Shown one piece after another: positions 34,677 to 46,600 of a DNA stretch of 64,000 nucleotides (positions are counted from its first letter, which is position 1; every line of letters starts with the position of its first letter). Origin of the DNA: Mycteria americana (taxonomy: Eukaryota; Chordata; Aves; Ciconiiformes; Ciconiidae). Location of the stretch: contig NC_134370.1 in NCBI RefSeq assembly GCF_035582795.1, positions 38,117,501-38,181,500 on the forward strand. The letters run 5' to 3'. A program made the translations under genes and the position numbers. The notes beneath the pieces were generated by a model. The model ran no database searches. It saw only the letters and a list, made by a program, of their open reading frames with translations, and was not told the DNA's origin.

Positions 34677-37600
34677 CTTGCTTACAAATGGGAAGGGCCT
34701 TTCCAACGAAGAAGCTGAAACAAAAGCACCACAGCAGATAAAGAACAGAGAACCAGTATCTGCCCAGAAGCCAGGGGACTTCACTGGGATGTCCATAGGG
34801 TCAGCCAAGCCCTGTAGCTGGACCTCTGGAAGATCCACCTCTAGGAAATGGCACTGCTGCATCCTGGCAGCCTGCAAGGATGAGACATGCTTCTCCACCT
34901 TGGCAGCTCTGGACGTGGTGGGTCTCATTTGAAGGGCATGTTGTGGAACGAGACATGGTGTGTGGCACAGGGCCAGACCCTCCTGGTGTAAAACCTATAG
35001 GTCTCAGAGAGAGAGAAGGACCAGGTCCACCTTGGAGATCACCTGCTTTCTGTGGACACCTGTAGGAGGAACCACCACTACATGATGGTCTTTGAGTGCA
35101 GCAAGAGAACAATTTGACCTGCCAGTAGGGAGACTGTCATTGGACCGGCTGTTCAGAGCAAGCTCAGAAAAGATTATGGGGAAACCTAGACACTTTTGCT
35201 AGAAATCACTATAAATTCCATATATCTTCTGATTGCCCCAGGCAGCATCAGAAAAACCAAGTAAGAGCAAAACTTGTTTGCTTTCTAAACTTCCCGGTGA
35301 AATAGGAGCAGCTCAAACCTGAAAATCCTCATTTTTATGGAAAAACAGTTTCAAAATCTCTCAGGGTTAATTAACTCTCATTTGCAGATCTGTTAGCAAG
35401 GACAGAACATGGCTCTGAACCTTGTCCAACTAAAGGAGCACAGAGAGAGATCAGCCACAGCTGAACAAAAAAATTACAACCTGAGGGGAAGCAGCTGTTG
35501 GATAAGTTTTAAAGGGAAGCTGCAGTGTGGCCTAATGAAGGGAATTGGAAGGACTTTTTTTTTTTTATGAGGTTGGTGTCAGGCTCCTGAGATGTTCTGG
35601 GTCAGTTTCTCTCTCTGTCCTTCAAAAAGCAGTGGATTTGACCCAGTGTGTTAAGCCAGGAATGATATTTGCTGCTCTTTACAGAGCGGTTTCTTGCATT
35701 TTTCTCTTTTCTATGAGTTCAGCCATGCTTTTGTTCTGCAGCTGGCTGGATCACTGTGCCCAGGGTTGAGAGCTAACTCCTACGCCTCTCTGCCCTTCCC
35801 TGGGGAAGGATAAGAGGGGTTTTGTTTCTTCTCTGACATTCACCATGGCAAACAAAGCTTAGCAGAATGGTGAATTTTGATCTAGCTATTTCCTGGCTGT
35901 AGCTGAGCTTGTATGAGTATGTGGTGCTGACTTTTCTCTGGTCTGTGATTTACAAATTGAGGGTTAAAATAAGCCTTTATTCAACCAGTTCATTTCTGGG
36001 AAGAGGTGAAGAGCAAGTCCCAAAGATACACATTAGGTGATAATCATGGAAACTGTGATCGCCATGGAAAACCAGGCTGTAGGCTGGCAATACTTCATTA
36101 GTCACAGCACTGCCCATGGAATCCATAAAGCATCTCTATCGCCCTGTGTTGGCTGTTTTGAGGAGATGCTCAAATGTTTCCCCAGCTGCTGTTGGGTGAA
36201 TGGTGGGAAGGACACAGAAAGGGAGGTTGCTAGCAGGGAAAGGTGCTGCTGAATTCTCCTGTGAAATCCAAAGGTGTTGAATTGTAGCTGTTTGCCCCAC
36301 TGCTGCAATCCAGCTGGCTTTTTTTTCCTGGTATGAAACATACTTTTGCTCTGTGAAACCGGAAGGTGAAGAAACAGTAAAAGAGGCTCAGGAAGTTTGA
36401 CATGGGATCTCTCTGTTAGACTTGGAGCAAGCAAGGAATGAACACTGCAGTGGGCAGCTTGCGCCCAACCATTTAAATCCCAGACTTAGCTGCGACAATG
36501 GAAGAAGGAGATTGAGCCTCTGACTGTATTTTTAGCCTTTTGTACAAGAGGGCAGAGGGCAACTATTCAGATGCCTATGACTCTGGGTGTGGGTTGTCTG
36601 CCACTGGTGACTGTAAGGTGATGAAAGACCTTGTGGTGGAAGCAACAGTAGCTGGACTTGCCACTTCCCCCACTGTGTCCTTGTGACTTTGATTAATCCA
36701 AACTCGTGCCAGTTTTGGCCAGTGGTTAGCTGCTGTTGCAAACTGCATTGAAATCCATTGCCTGGCTTAAATGCCCTCGACTGTGAGCGCACAGCTGAGG
36801 CGAGATCACATGTGAAGAGGTGCTGCCTGATGCTTCCTGAGTTTGTGACCTAGAAAAAGGATTGCAGACTTTGCAACAGTATAGTGACCTATGAGCAGGC
36901 AAGCAGGGGATCCCTGTGTGATCCCTGCCTGGCTTCTGGGGCTGCTTATTAAGATCTTGGACTATACGATCTCCCCGATCTATTCCCACTCCTTTCCCTA
37001 CACACCAGCTAACACCCTACTTGCTCATCCAAATTTTTGAGGACAGCTTACTTCCAGTCCAAGCTCTTCTGTTTTGTGTACCTTCTTCCCCAAATAATAC
37101 GTTCCCTTCAGTGCCTTCCCTTTTGCTTTGGATAATGAGGGAAGAGAAAGTAAGTATTTCAACAGCGGAGAAAATTGTATGCAGAAAGTTGGAGGGACTG
37201 GTGTCTTCTCAGTCTGGTTCCTTACAGAAGCCCTTGTAGCTTTTTGTCCCCTGCCAATTCTTATTTTTTCCTGCAAAGCCTATAATACTTTGTGCTTTTT
37301 CTTAAAGCCATGGCTCCTGGAGTCGTGTGATTATCTAATCGCTTCCGTGTGAGCTGAACTGAGTCAAAGCAGATTTTCTATCTGCTGTGAAAGGGCTGGA
37401 TTGAAATAGTCTGCACTGCTAAAAAAGCCCTTAGAGCTTCCAAGTGTAAGCCTTGAAAACCTGCAAAGCAGAAAGCAAATAAAAGGAACTCAGCCCCGTA
37501 TTTCGTAAAAGCTTTTTTGTTTTGGCAGGCAAGTTTTGCCCATTTCTGGCTGGCAGTGCTAAAAGCAAGGCGGTGGCAGTTGGAGTTGCTGGTCCTGTGT

Positions 37601-40600
37601 TGAGAGCTGAGGTGAGCCCAAAGGCAATGGACAGGTAAAGGAGGAGGAGGTGGAAGATGACGATGGGGAACGTGTTGCCTTTTACCTTAGAGTGAATGCA
37701 CAGAAAAGAGTATCAGACTTTGCTCTGTGACACCTGAGCAATGCTCAGTTTTGTTCCCTGAGGACAGAGCCATGTGGCGGTAACACCTGCTCTGCCCAAG
37801 GACTCTGTGAAGGGAAGATATTCTCCACTCCACACCAAAAATTACAGTGAAAGAGAGACCCTACGCACATGGGGTCCCCACCCATGCACTCGCTATCCCC
37901 ATCCGAGTTAATGGCAAGGCCTGGCCATGCTGTTTAATAGTGGCTTTGGAAAATGCATGCCCTCCTTGGCAGCGTATTCTCTGGGGTGCGTGCAAAACTC
38001 CTGCGAGTGCCTCCTTTGGGAAGCTGACAGCGTGGTGGTCTTCGGTCGTGTGACCCAACACCACCCTGCAGATGCCCCAGCATCTTGCCAAGGTATGCAC
38101 AGGGGGGTGTCAGCCAGGGCTGGGTGTGGTGATTTTTCCCCCCCTAGGCTTTGAAGACCCAAACTAAAAACTTGCTTATTTTTGCAATGCCATCCTTTCT
38201 GACAGGGGCCAGCTCTTATAAATGGGTTGGGACTGTGGTTTTTCTTTTGTTTTTTTTTTGATAGAGGTGATACATTAAAAGCACCTTCTGGAAAGTGGCT
38301 CTTCTGTGGGATAGATGAGCCTGCAAAGACCTGGCTGCTCTAGAAAAGACCTGGCTGCTCTAGAAAACGGTGGTGAGCTTCAGTGCAACAGCACAATGTG
38401 ACTGAGGGAGGGAGACCAGTGATGGGCAGGAATAGGTAAGGGCACTCTTCTGTTCATTCCTATCTTTTACTGCAGAAACCCTAAAAAGCATCAAGCCTGC
38501 TCCTCTTATCAGAGAGGATCTTAGCTCCCAGTAAGAAGCCTGAGTCATCTGCTTTGAATCTTTATAGACAAGCTAGGCAGCACTTCCTGGGGGCTGCTGG
38601 GGAACTTTTTCTCTGGCGTAGCATGAGTGGGAACCAAAGGTGTCCTAAATTCCTCCTCCTCTTTTGCTTCATCAGACTTTATTTTCTTGGGATTTCTGAC
38701 TTATATTTTTAACTCCATTATTAATTTTCCTTTATTTTCTTCCTGGGTAACCTAGATGTATATTTCTAATGGGTTTTTTTTGGAGGGAAGTAGGATTTGC
38801 AGAAAAACATGACTCAATTCTCCTTTCCATTTATAAAAAGAAAGCTGTTTCCCCTTCAAAGTTTGTTGCAGAAGTTTGGCTGCTTTCTTACTGCTTACAA
38901 CCCCGAAAAGATGACAAAATGAGAGCAGGAATGGGATTCTGCATCTTTGCACATATCCTTTAAAGCACAGGCTTTACAAGATGCTGCTGCACTGTTGCAC
39001 TGCCCTGTATTTAGGAGGAATCACCTGCTTTTCTGGCAACTCTGCGCTGGTCAGAAATCTTGGTTCATGAGGGCAAGGCATTTATGGCTGCTGACGCTCT
39101 TTGTGTTGATCTACTTGGTTTGAAGTAACAGTTGCCCTAAGATATGACCAGCCTTGGAACAGGGGTCTAATCCCAGTAAGTAGTGCCTAAAATGCTGAAG
39201 AAACCTTGAAACAAAATGCAGCTTGTAACTAAAATGTAAAACTTGTGACAGCTGACAAAGGAAATACTGAAATGAGAATTAGCTGCAGTGATTGGAGGCT
39301 TTATGTTATGCTTTGCTTGGAAAATCCAGTGCACTTGATGTGACCCCTTTTGATAATTAAGTTGTGGCTGAGCTGAACGTGGGAAGGAGCGTGGCCTGCA
39401 ATCATGCCAGTGTTAACTGAGAGCTCTGTTTCGGTGCAGCTGCCAAAAGGGGATGGTCCTCAACTGCTTTCACCCAGTGCTGCCACAAGTGTTCAGACAG
39501 CGAACTGGATCCAGGCAAAAAACTGACCGGGGAGAGGAACGGATCCATATTGGTCTCTGGGCTGGGCAGAGAGTGCGGCTGTTTGTGCTGATGTGAGGGG
39601 CTGAGAGGCTGGAGAAGTGTAGGGTCGCTGCTGCCTTGCTCCCATGACCCGGCTGGCTCATTGCGTGGTGCTCTCTGCACCCTGTGCTGATTCAGGCCAC
39701 TAATCCAGTAAAGAACCATCCGCTTCTGTGGGTCAGGGGGTTTTCGCTGTGCTGGGAAGCTGGAGCAGCCCAGCACGGGGGCTGACGAGCAGCAGTACCA
39801 GGAGGGAGGGGACACCCTGCTGTCCCACCTGCCCTGTTCTCTCCTGGTGTCATTGAGCTGCAGCTTTGCCCTCAGATACAGTCCTTGCAGCATTGCCTTC
39901 CCATTTGGAAAATACTCTGATGCCTCCTGCTTTGAGAAGTATGTCAGAGCGGGAGCATTTCTCTGCAGCCTGTTAGTAGCAAGGAAGGGGGCCATGTGGT
40001 GGGGAGTCTGTCTCTAGTCCAGCTGGGACCCGCAACCCAAACCATTTGTGAGTCATGGGGAGGCTGCTCCTGCTTGGGCTGGAACAAACTTCAAATGCTT
40101 CCGAGGCTCTTCTCGAGGCTGCCAGGCTGTAATTTGTGGCTGGCTTTGCTTCCTCTCTGACGGCTTGCTGCTGTCTGAGTGGAAATGCAAAATGGTCCAA
40201 AAGCCAGGCTGCTGCAGAAAATGCCTCGATTTACTTATTTTAATTTTTTTGCAATGAGAGCACTTCTCCCGCAGAGCTGGCTGCGGCAGGCTGCAAAACC
40301 AGAGCCTGCAGGGGCCTCTGGCTGGCCTCCCGAGATTGCCAAACAGAGATGCCTCATCTGCGCCGCTTATGCAAAGTGGAGAATTGGGCTCAAGGAGGGC
40401 GAGGCGACAGTGGAAGGAATTTATGTGCCGTAGGCATGACAAAACCAAGCATCAGGCTTTCTGGAGCCAGCTGGGCTCTGGGCTCCGGTGTCAGCCAGGT
40501 CCAACTTGTTGGTAGGGGAGGCAGCACTCTCAGATGCCAGCCCCTGGAAGGTGCGTCATGTGTTTTGCTGCAAGAGAGTCCCTCGCTCGGCCGCAGCTTT

Positions 40601-42600
40601 CCAGCCTGAGGGAGGATGGGCTCTTCCTACCCACTTTCTCTGTGCAGAGCATCTGCCTCCCAGAAAATGGGGCTAAAAATCAAGTTTAGGCTGGGAAGGC
40701 CCCCTTCTCTCCTAGCCACATCAAAGTGACTCAGCTGTATGCAACTACAGACAAGACACGGTCCTTCCTGAGAAGCCTCATCTGACACCCTATCTGGGAG
40801 GTTTATCTTCAGGAAAAACCCCAAATCTGAGCAGAAGCTCAGCAAAAGCAGAAGGTGGTAGGCAGACAGCAGAATGCTGCAGTTCACACCCCAGTTCGAG
40901 GTCTCTCTTCATGCAGTTGGTCCTCACATCTGTGAGCTGGACCTGGCTTCAACAGGCTGAGCTGCCCTTTGGGGTTTCCCACACTTGCAAACAGTCCCGT
41001 TGTTGACAGCAGATGGCCAGTGCTTGAACTCTTGGTGCCATTTTATTTTTTTAATCCCATTTTTAAGTGAGAAAACTAGCAGGCAGTATGGCTAAACCAG
41101 GAAAGCTATGTCATGGTGGCAATTTGTCAGGAAGCTACTGGCCAGATACTATATGCTCTGTACTTGAGAGGAAAAAAAAAAAAGTCCCCAAATCAACTGG
41201 AATTGGTGAAGCTCCAGGGAAACCTGGGCTAGCACGGGCGGTCTTGGTGCCCGAAATGAGAACAGACTGGGGGTGGCACCTGCTAGCTCGATGCTAGTCC
41301 TTCCTTAACTCTGTCCTTCAGTTCCCGGAAGAAAAACACCCTGCCTGCTGAAATAGCTCTCCTGTTCTAGACAGTCTTATTTAACCCCCCCTTTTAAATA
41401 TTCTTCACAAAGCTTTTTTTTTTTGTGTGTTCCTAAGCTAGTAGCTGACTGCTGGTTAGAAAGTCAAGGTGCCTCGTCAACATTTTGTGTACACTCCTGA
41501 GATAAGAAAGGCACGCTTGAGCCCTGCCTAGGCAAGGTGGCTTTAGCACCAGAGTAAAGGTTGCTTGTTTAGTCTGGCCAAAATTGCTGTTGGGGCTGGC
41601 TTTCTGCCTGGTTGATTCAGTTTGGGTGCATCTGGCTCCAGTTTGGGAATTACCTAAGAGCCCTGGCTCCTGATGGCGGGGGATAGCAGAGGCTTGGGCG
41701 GCTCTGAAGGAAGCTGTGCTGACTGGCAGGGGGCAAAGGCCCTGTGTAAGCATTGAGCTCTCCTGCTGTGTCTTGCAGAGTGCAATAACAAGCCTCCCAC
41801 AGTGGCTTCTTAGCTTGGCTTTTAATTTTAAAAAGATCTTCATAAGAAGAAGAGAAATTTGCATTATCCTATTTGGTATAGACTGGCAAAGTGAAACAGA
41901 ACAGATCCACTTCCTACTAAACTTTGAACTACAAGTAAACCTTAAATGTTATCAACAAGTCTGGTCCTTGAATGTGTAGGCAGGGACCTAACATGGTAAT
42001 ACCGTGTATGCCCTTAGATGAAGGACAATACCTTAAAGATCCTCATGAACTGGGCAGGATAAGCCTCACAGATCGTGAGCACTTCCATTGTGAAGTGATG
42101 AGTCTTTGTGAGTTATGGTGAGGCTGCAGGGGATATCCAAGCTAAGCTCTCCAGTCTGTGAGAAGCACCTAGCTTTCAGGACCCTTCGTCCAGCAACAGA
42201 AAGCCCTGAGCGTGGGTTTAAAAGAAGAGGGGAGCTGGTCTAGCAGCTCTGTGCAGTTCTGGTGAGCCTGCCTTCTGCCTGTGAGGGACCAGCTCTGGCC
42301 CTCAGCTGAGCTGGTTTGGTTTGTTGATCCAGTAGGAAAATACTGCATTTTTTTTCTGGGTTTGTTTGTTGTTCCAGTTGGCTGAATCAGTGCAAGGGAT
42401 GTGGCAGGACTAAGAGGCTGGGAGATATCAAGTCAATTCAGGCTGCCTTTCTTAATTGTACTTTTAATTACTGGTACTTTGGACCACACAGATACCTAGC
42501 CACCCAGTGACGACAGGGAGCAGGAGTCTGTCAGGCACAGCAATGAAAAACAAGCACCCCCCATCTGCTAACTGCAGGCAACAAGATGGGAAGCCTATGA
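34677..42600. other. Intergenic upstream of PSAP, nothing recognised
   Basis: About 8 kb without a supported gene. A 20-bp direct repeat (AAGACCTGGCTGCTCTAGAA, period 20) lies at 38325-38364. Open frames are short and unrelated to known families. Confidence 0.5.
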
Positions 42601-42679
42601 GTGGGAAGCTCTGCCAAGGCACATCTCCTGCGCTCTGGTGTGCACCTCGATGAGATGCCATCAGCCGAAAGCAAGCCTA

Positions 42680-43620
42680 GAGGGACCTATGGGGGCCCTC
42701 CTGCCTGTGGTGCTCCCACTGCCTCGGGGGCACTGCCTGTGCAGGGCCCCGGGAAGGCGCTGCGCAAACCGCCTTTTGCGGCCTGTGGGGCCTTCCTCCG
42801 GCCAGGCACGGCCGTTTCAAGCGGCAGGGGCTTGCACCCCCTACCCAGAGGAGCCCGGGGAACCACGGCTCCGGCTTTTGGCACGCCTGCCGCCCCAGCG
42901 TGGAGCTGTCAGCCACCGCCGCCATTTCGAGGCCGCCGGAGGAGATGCGGCGCCGGCGGCCGCCGGAGCATGTGCAGTGGGTGGGTGAGGGGCGTGAGGC
43001 GCGCGCCCCCCCCCTCCCCTGCGCATGCGCTGCAGCCGGCCGGGAGGGCGGTGCGGCGGACGAGCATGCGCTGTGACGCCCGGGGCAGGCTTTATATAGG
43101 GGCGGGGGGGCAGCGGCGCCGCCGCATTGCAGACGGGCGTGGGGACGATGGCGCGGCGGTTACTCTGCCTCCTCGGGCTCCTGGCAGCCGGTAAGCGGCC
43201 CCGCCGGCCCGGCCTCCGCCTCCTGCTCCCCTTCCCCCTTGTGCTTAGCCCCGGAGGTTTGGGGGCGGCGTGCCCTCACCACCGAGGTCCTACTCGGGCG
43301 GGAGCGGGCTGAGGGCGGCCGGCGCTGTGAGGAGGTGGAGGGGGGGAGGCCGGGCTAAAGCTGTTTCGCTTATCTTTTCCCAGCAGGACCTGCTGGGCCC
43401 GGCTGCCGAAAGCGCAGGGAGAGGAGGCAGCGGTCAAGGGAGGGTGGCGGGCGGGGGGAGCGTCCTGCCGGGGCACCGCCACCCTGGCGGTGGCGCAGCC
43501 CGGTGTGGGGCCTAACGGTCCCGCTAGTACCGCCGGGGAAGCAGGGCCCGGGGCGGGGAGCGAGCGGGGATTTCGAGGGCGCCTTCGGGGTGGGTGTGGT
43601 GGAAAAGCCGTGTTTGGGGT
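42680..43620 (+). promoter_or_regulatory. PSAP: PSAP CpG-island promoter
   Basis: CpG-dense island spanning the first PSAP exon. A TATA-type element, TTTATATAGG, at 43091-43100 places the start of transcription near 43120-43125, about 25 nt upstream of the ATG. A palindromic NRF1 site, GCGCATGCGC, lies at 43021-43030 with a second half-site (GCATGCGC) at 43064-43071. GC boxes surround the TATA element. Confidence 0.75.
43148..43190 (+). CDS. PSAP: PSAP exon 1 (coding part)
   Basis: Residues 1-14 plus one base, [14 protein letters not shown], the hydrophobic core of the signal peptide. The donor is GTAAGC. Confidence 0.95.
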
Positions 43621-46600
43621 GGGGGGGAATCGCTTAAGAGTAGCGATCAGGTAAACGCAGAGAGAAGTCCCCGCAGAACCCAGGCTTTCCCGCTGCTGGT
43701 AGGAAGACGACTTCTGATGGCACTGTGGTAGCATCGGGTCAGTTTGTATCTGTATCTGACGCTAATCGGGCAGCTGTGTCACCTCCTAGAGCCAAATAAG
43801 AGCAATTGGTAGAAACTGTTTTTCTGCCAGGAGCTCTGTTTATCTTTGGCACTCGAGGGATAGATGTGTGTTAATCCTCTTTCGGGTGGCAAGAGGTAGC
43901 CTTTTCTCTTGTGTGCTTTTAGAAACCTCATTTCATTAGGGTCCCCTGCTCTACATGGAAAATTCCACTAATGTTGCTGCTTGCTGCCTTGTTACCTGTT
44001 GTTGCTGGTGAAACTGGTGGTGGTGGGGGTATAATTGATATTCTGCCTTTAGCGTTAGGACTAAAGGTTAGAAAAGGTAGTGCTTACATTTTGTACTTTG
44101 CAGAAGCTAGACAGAGCTGCAGAAATGATTCATAGACTGACTGGAGGGGTAATACCTCCAGGTTGTGGTATGGAATGGCTAGAAACACCAAAATTGAAGG
44201 TCTAATACAGTGATGCACGTGATTTTTTTTTGAGAATTTTCCTTTAAATAAGGCAATTTTAAACCTAGAGCTTACTTGCTTCTAAGTTTAACCTGCGACA
44301 CTTCACATGTCAACAACAACAAAAAAAAGCCTGACTAGCTGTTTAAAAGCCATAGGAATAACCTACTGGCAGACTACAGTAAATTACGCCTCTGAGATCT
44401 TACGTGATTGTACACTAGTCTTGTACTTCAGTGGAGTTTTAATATACTGATATGTGGACAATTTAATGGAGAATCTCAGACTTTTCAGGCTGGAAACAAG
44501 AAAGCAAATGTCAGCTTTCACTCTGCATATTTATCTGCTTTAATAATATGACTTTTGTGTTTGCTCTGCACTGAGTTAACTGCCATCAATTATAATTTCT
44601 GTTGGGACAGTTTCTGAATCACTAAAATCATTGTAGTTTCTTGTGCTTTAAAAGTGAAAAGGATCGGTGTTGAAGTATTCACCAGGTTTCCCATTAGTGT
44701 ATTTAGGGAAATTGTAGTGAGAAACCAGTTCAGCAATGAGAATTAGCTTGGTCTACCTGTTAAAGGCATGTGTATGCAACTGAGCGTAGCAGGAGACTTG
44801 TTAGGCCTGTTTTTCTTTAGGAAGTCACTGTTTTAACACAAATAAACACCTGTCTTTTTTCACCAAGGTTCTGTTATGAATACTAATTGACTCACCTATG
44901 GTAGTATTGCGCAGACTTTTCTGAAGATTTTGCTGTTACAACCTGAAACACCGTTTTTTGTCTAGTAAGCTAACTTAATTAGCTGTATCAAAATCTAGCC
45001 ACCCTTGGCGTATTCTAATGGAGTTACTTGGCTGGCTTACAGCATGGCTGGTAGGCTATGAGGGTTTTTGGTTGACCTACTTACAGTGCTTCTGTGCATC
45101 TTCCCTTTAAGGGAGACATGAAGGAATTAAAGCAGGCTGTACAGGACTTGGGATTTCTGGACTACTGATGTGCACTTTGATTATTGCTTGTCTTTGAGAC
45201 CAGGAAAGGAGGAAGGCTGTGTGCACAGTTAAAACAGAAGTCAGTTTCTCTTGAGCTGATTTTTTTTTTCCCTCATGGTAAAATAAAAGTTAAGCTGGGA
45301 GTGGAAAGTAAAAAGTTTGAGGATGTGATTACTTCACCCCCCCTAAAATAGTAGACTTAATCTTCCTTCCTTCCAAGATTTCAAACTAATATATAATTCC
45401 TCTAGTAAACACTGGTCAGAACATCTGGGGACAGGTAAATTGAAGGCTGAGTTAGTCTGACTTCAGTTTTGTGGAGGATGTGGAAAAAGCAGATAATTGA
45501 TCTTGGACTATGCTCTGTAGTTTGCAGGCTTGCTCTTGTTGGGAATGTGGTTTCTAACAAAAAAGCTAGGCTGGTGCAGCCCACCACTGTAGATGAAATT
45601 AAGCAAACAGTGCAAGGTGTCTTATTTCTAAAAAATATATCCCTGTTTTCTTAGAGGAATAATAGGGAGTACTGTGGGTATGAGGCATCTTACAACCATC
45701 ACATAAAGAAGCAGTGCTTCGATAGTGCACCAGTGATGTGGCTTGTGTAAACCTGCCTTTGCACAATCTCCTCCTTGTTTGCAGAAGAGGTATAAATAGA
45801 AAGAGTTGTTGTTGGTTGTGTCTGGAGGAGCTGTGCAAGCTGTTCTGCCTGGTCGTGCTCATGCTTGGTGAAATGTGTGATTGCATCTACAGAGCTTCTG
45901 AAGTCTTATGCGGTCTTTTTACAATCTCAGTTTGTGCTATTTAGGATACCACAAAGAAGCAGTTCTGGGAATCTCTGAAAACCAAGATGATGTAGGGGGT
46001 GGAACAAGAGAGTGGGAGCTTGTCAGCAGAACTGAACGTGTCTCCATCGGGTGACGGTGATGTCAGTTGGGACTCTCTGGGAGGTTGGACTGTGCTGTTT
46101 CGGGGAGGATTTTACAGTATAACATGCAGGAAGATTTTTACTTTGTATCTGGAGGAAGCATGACCAGTTATTGCTGGCTGCCAGTGGGTTTTTGTTTCAA
46201 TGTCTGATGTGGATCTGATTCTTCAAAGCAGGTTTGGGGCAACGCCTTAGAACTACATGACCAAAAAAGAGGGTTTGTGTTTGTTTTTTTCTCTAAGGGT
46301 TTACTCGCAGTCCATTTTCTGTTTAATTTTTTTTCATTTATGTAGCAGCTTTTGTATGCAATTGATTTGCTGCTATTAAGATACCACAGTTCCTATTGCA
46401 AGTTAAAAGGGGTACTTCTGTGGTCTTTGAAGTGTGTGCATATATTTTGAGGTAATGCTTGTCATGTATTTGGTCACGGAGCAATGTTTAATTTCAGATA
46501 TCAGTATTTTTCTTCCTCTTGGAATGAGGAGTCTCATGTTTACACTGTTTACCCTGACTCGTTTTTAAACTTTGTTCTCTACTTCTGTAGAAGTCTGCAT

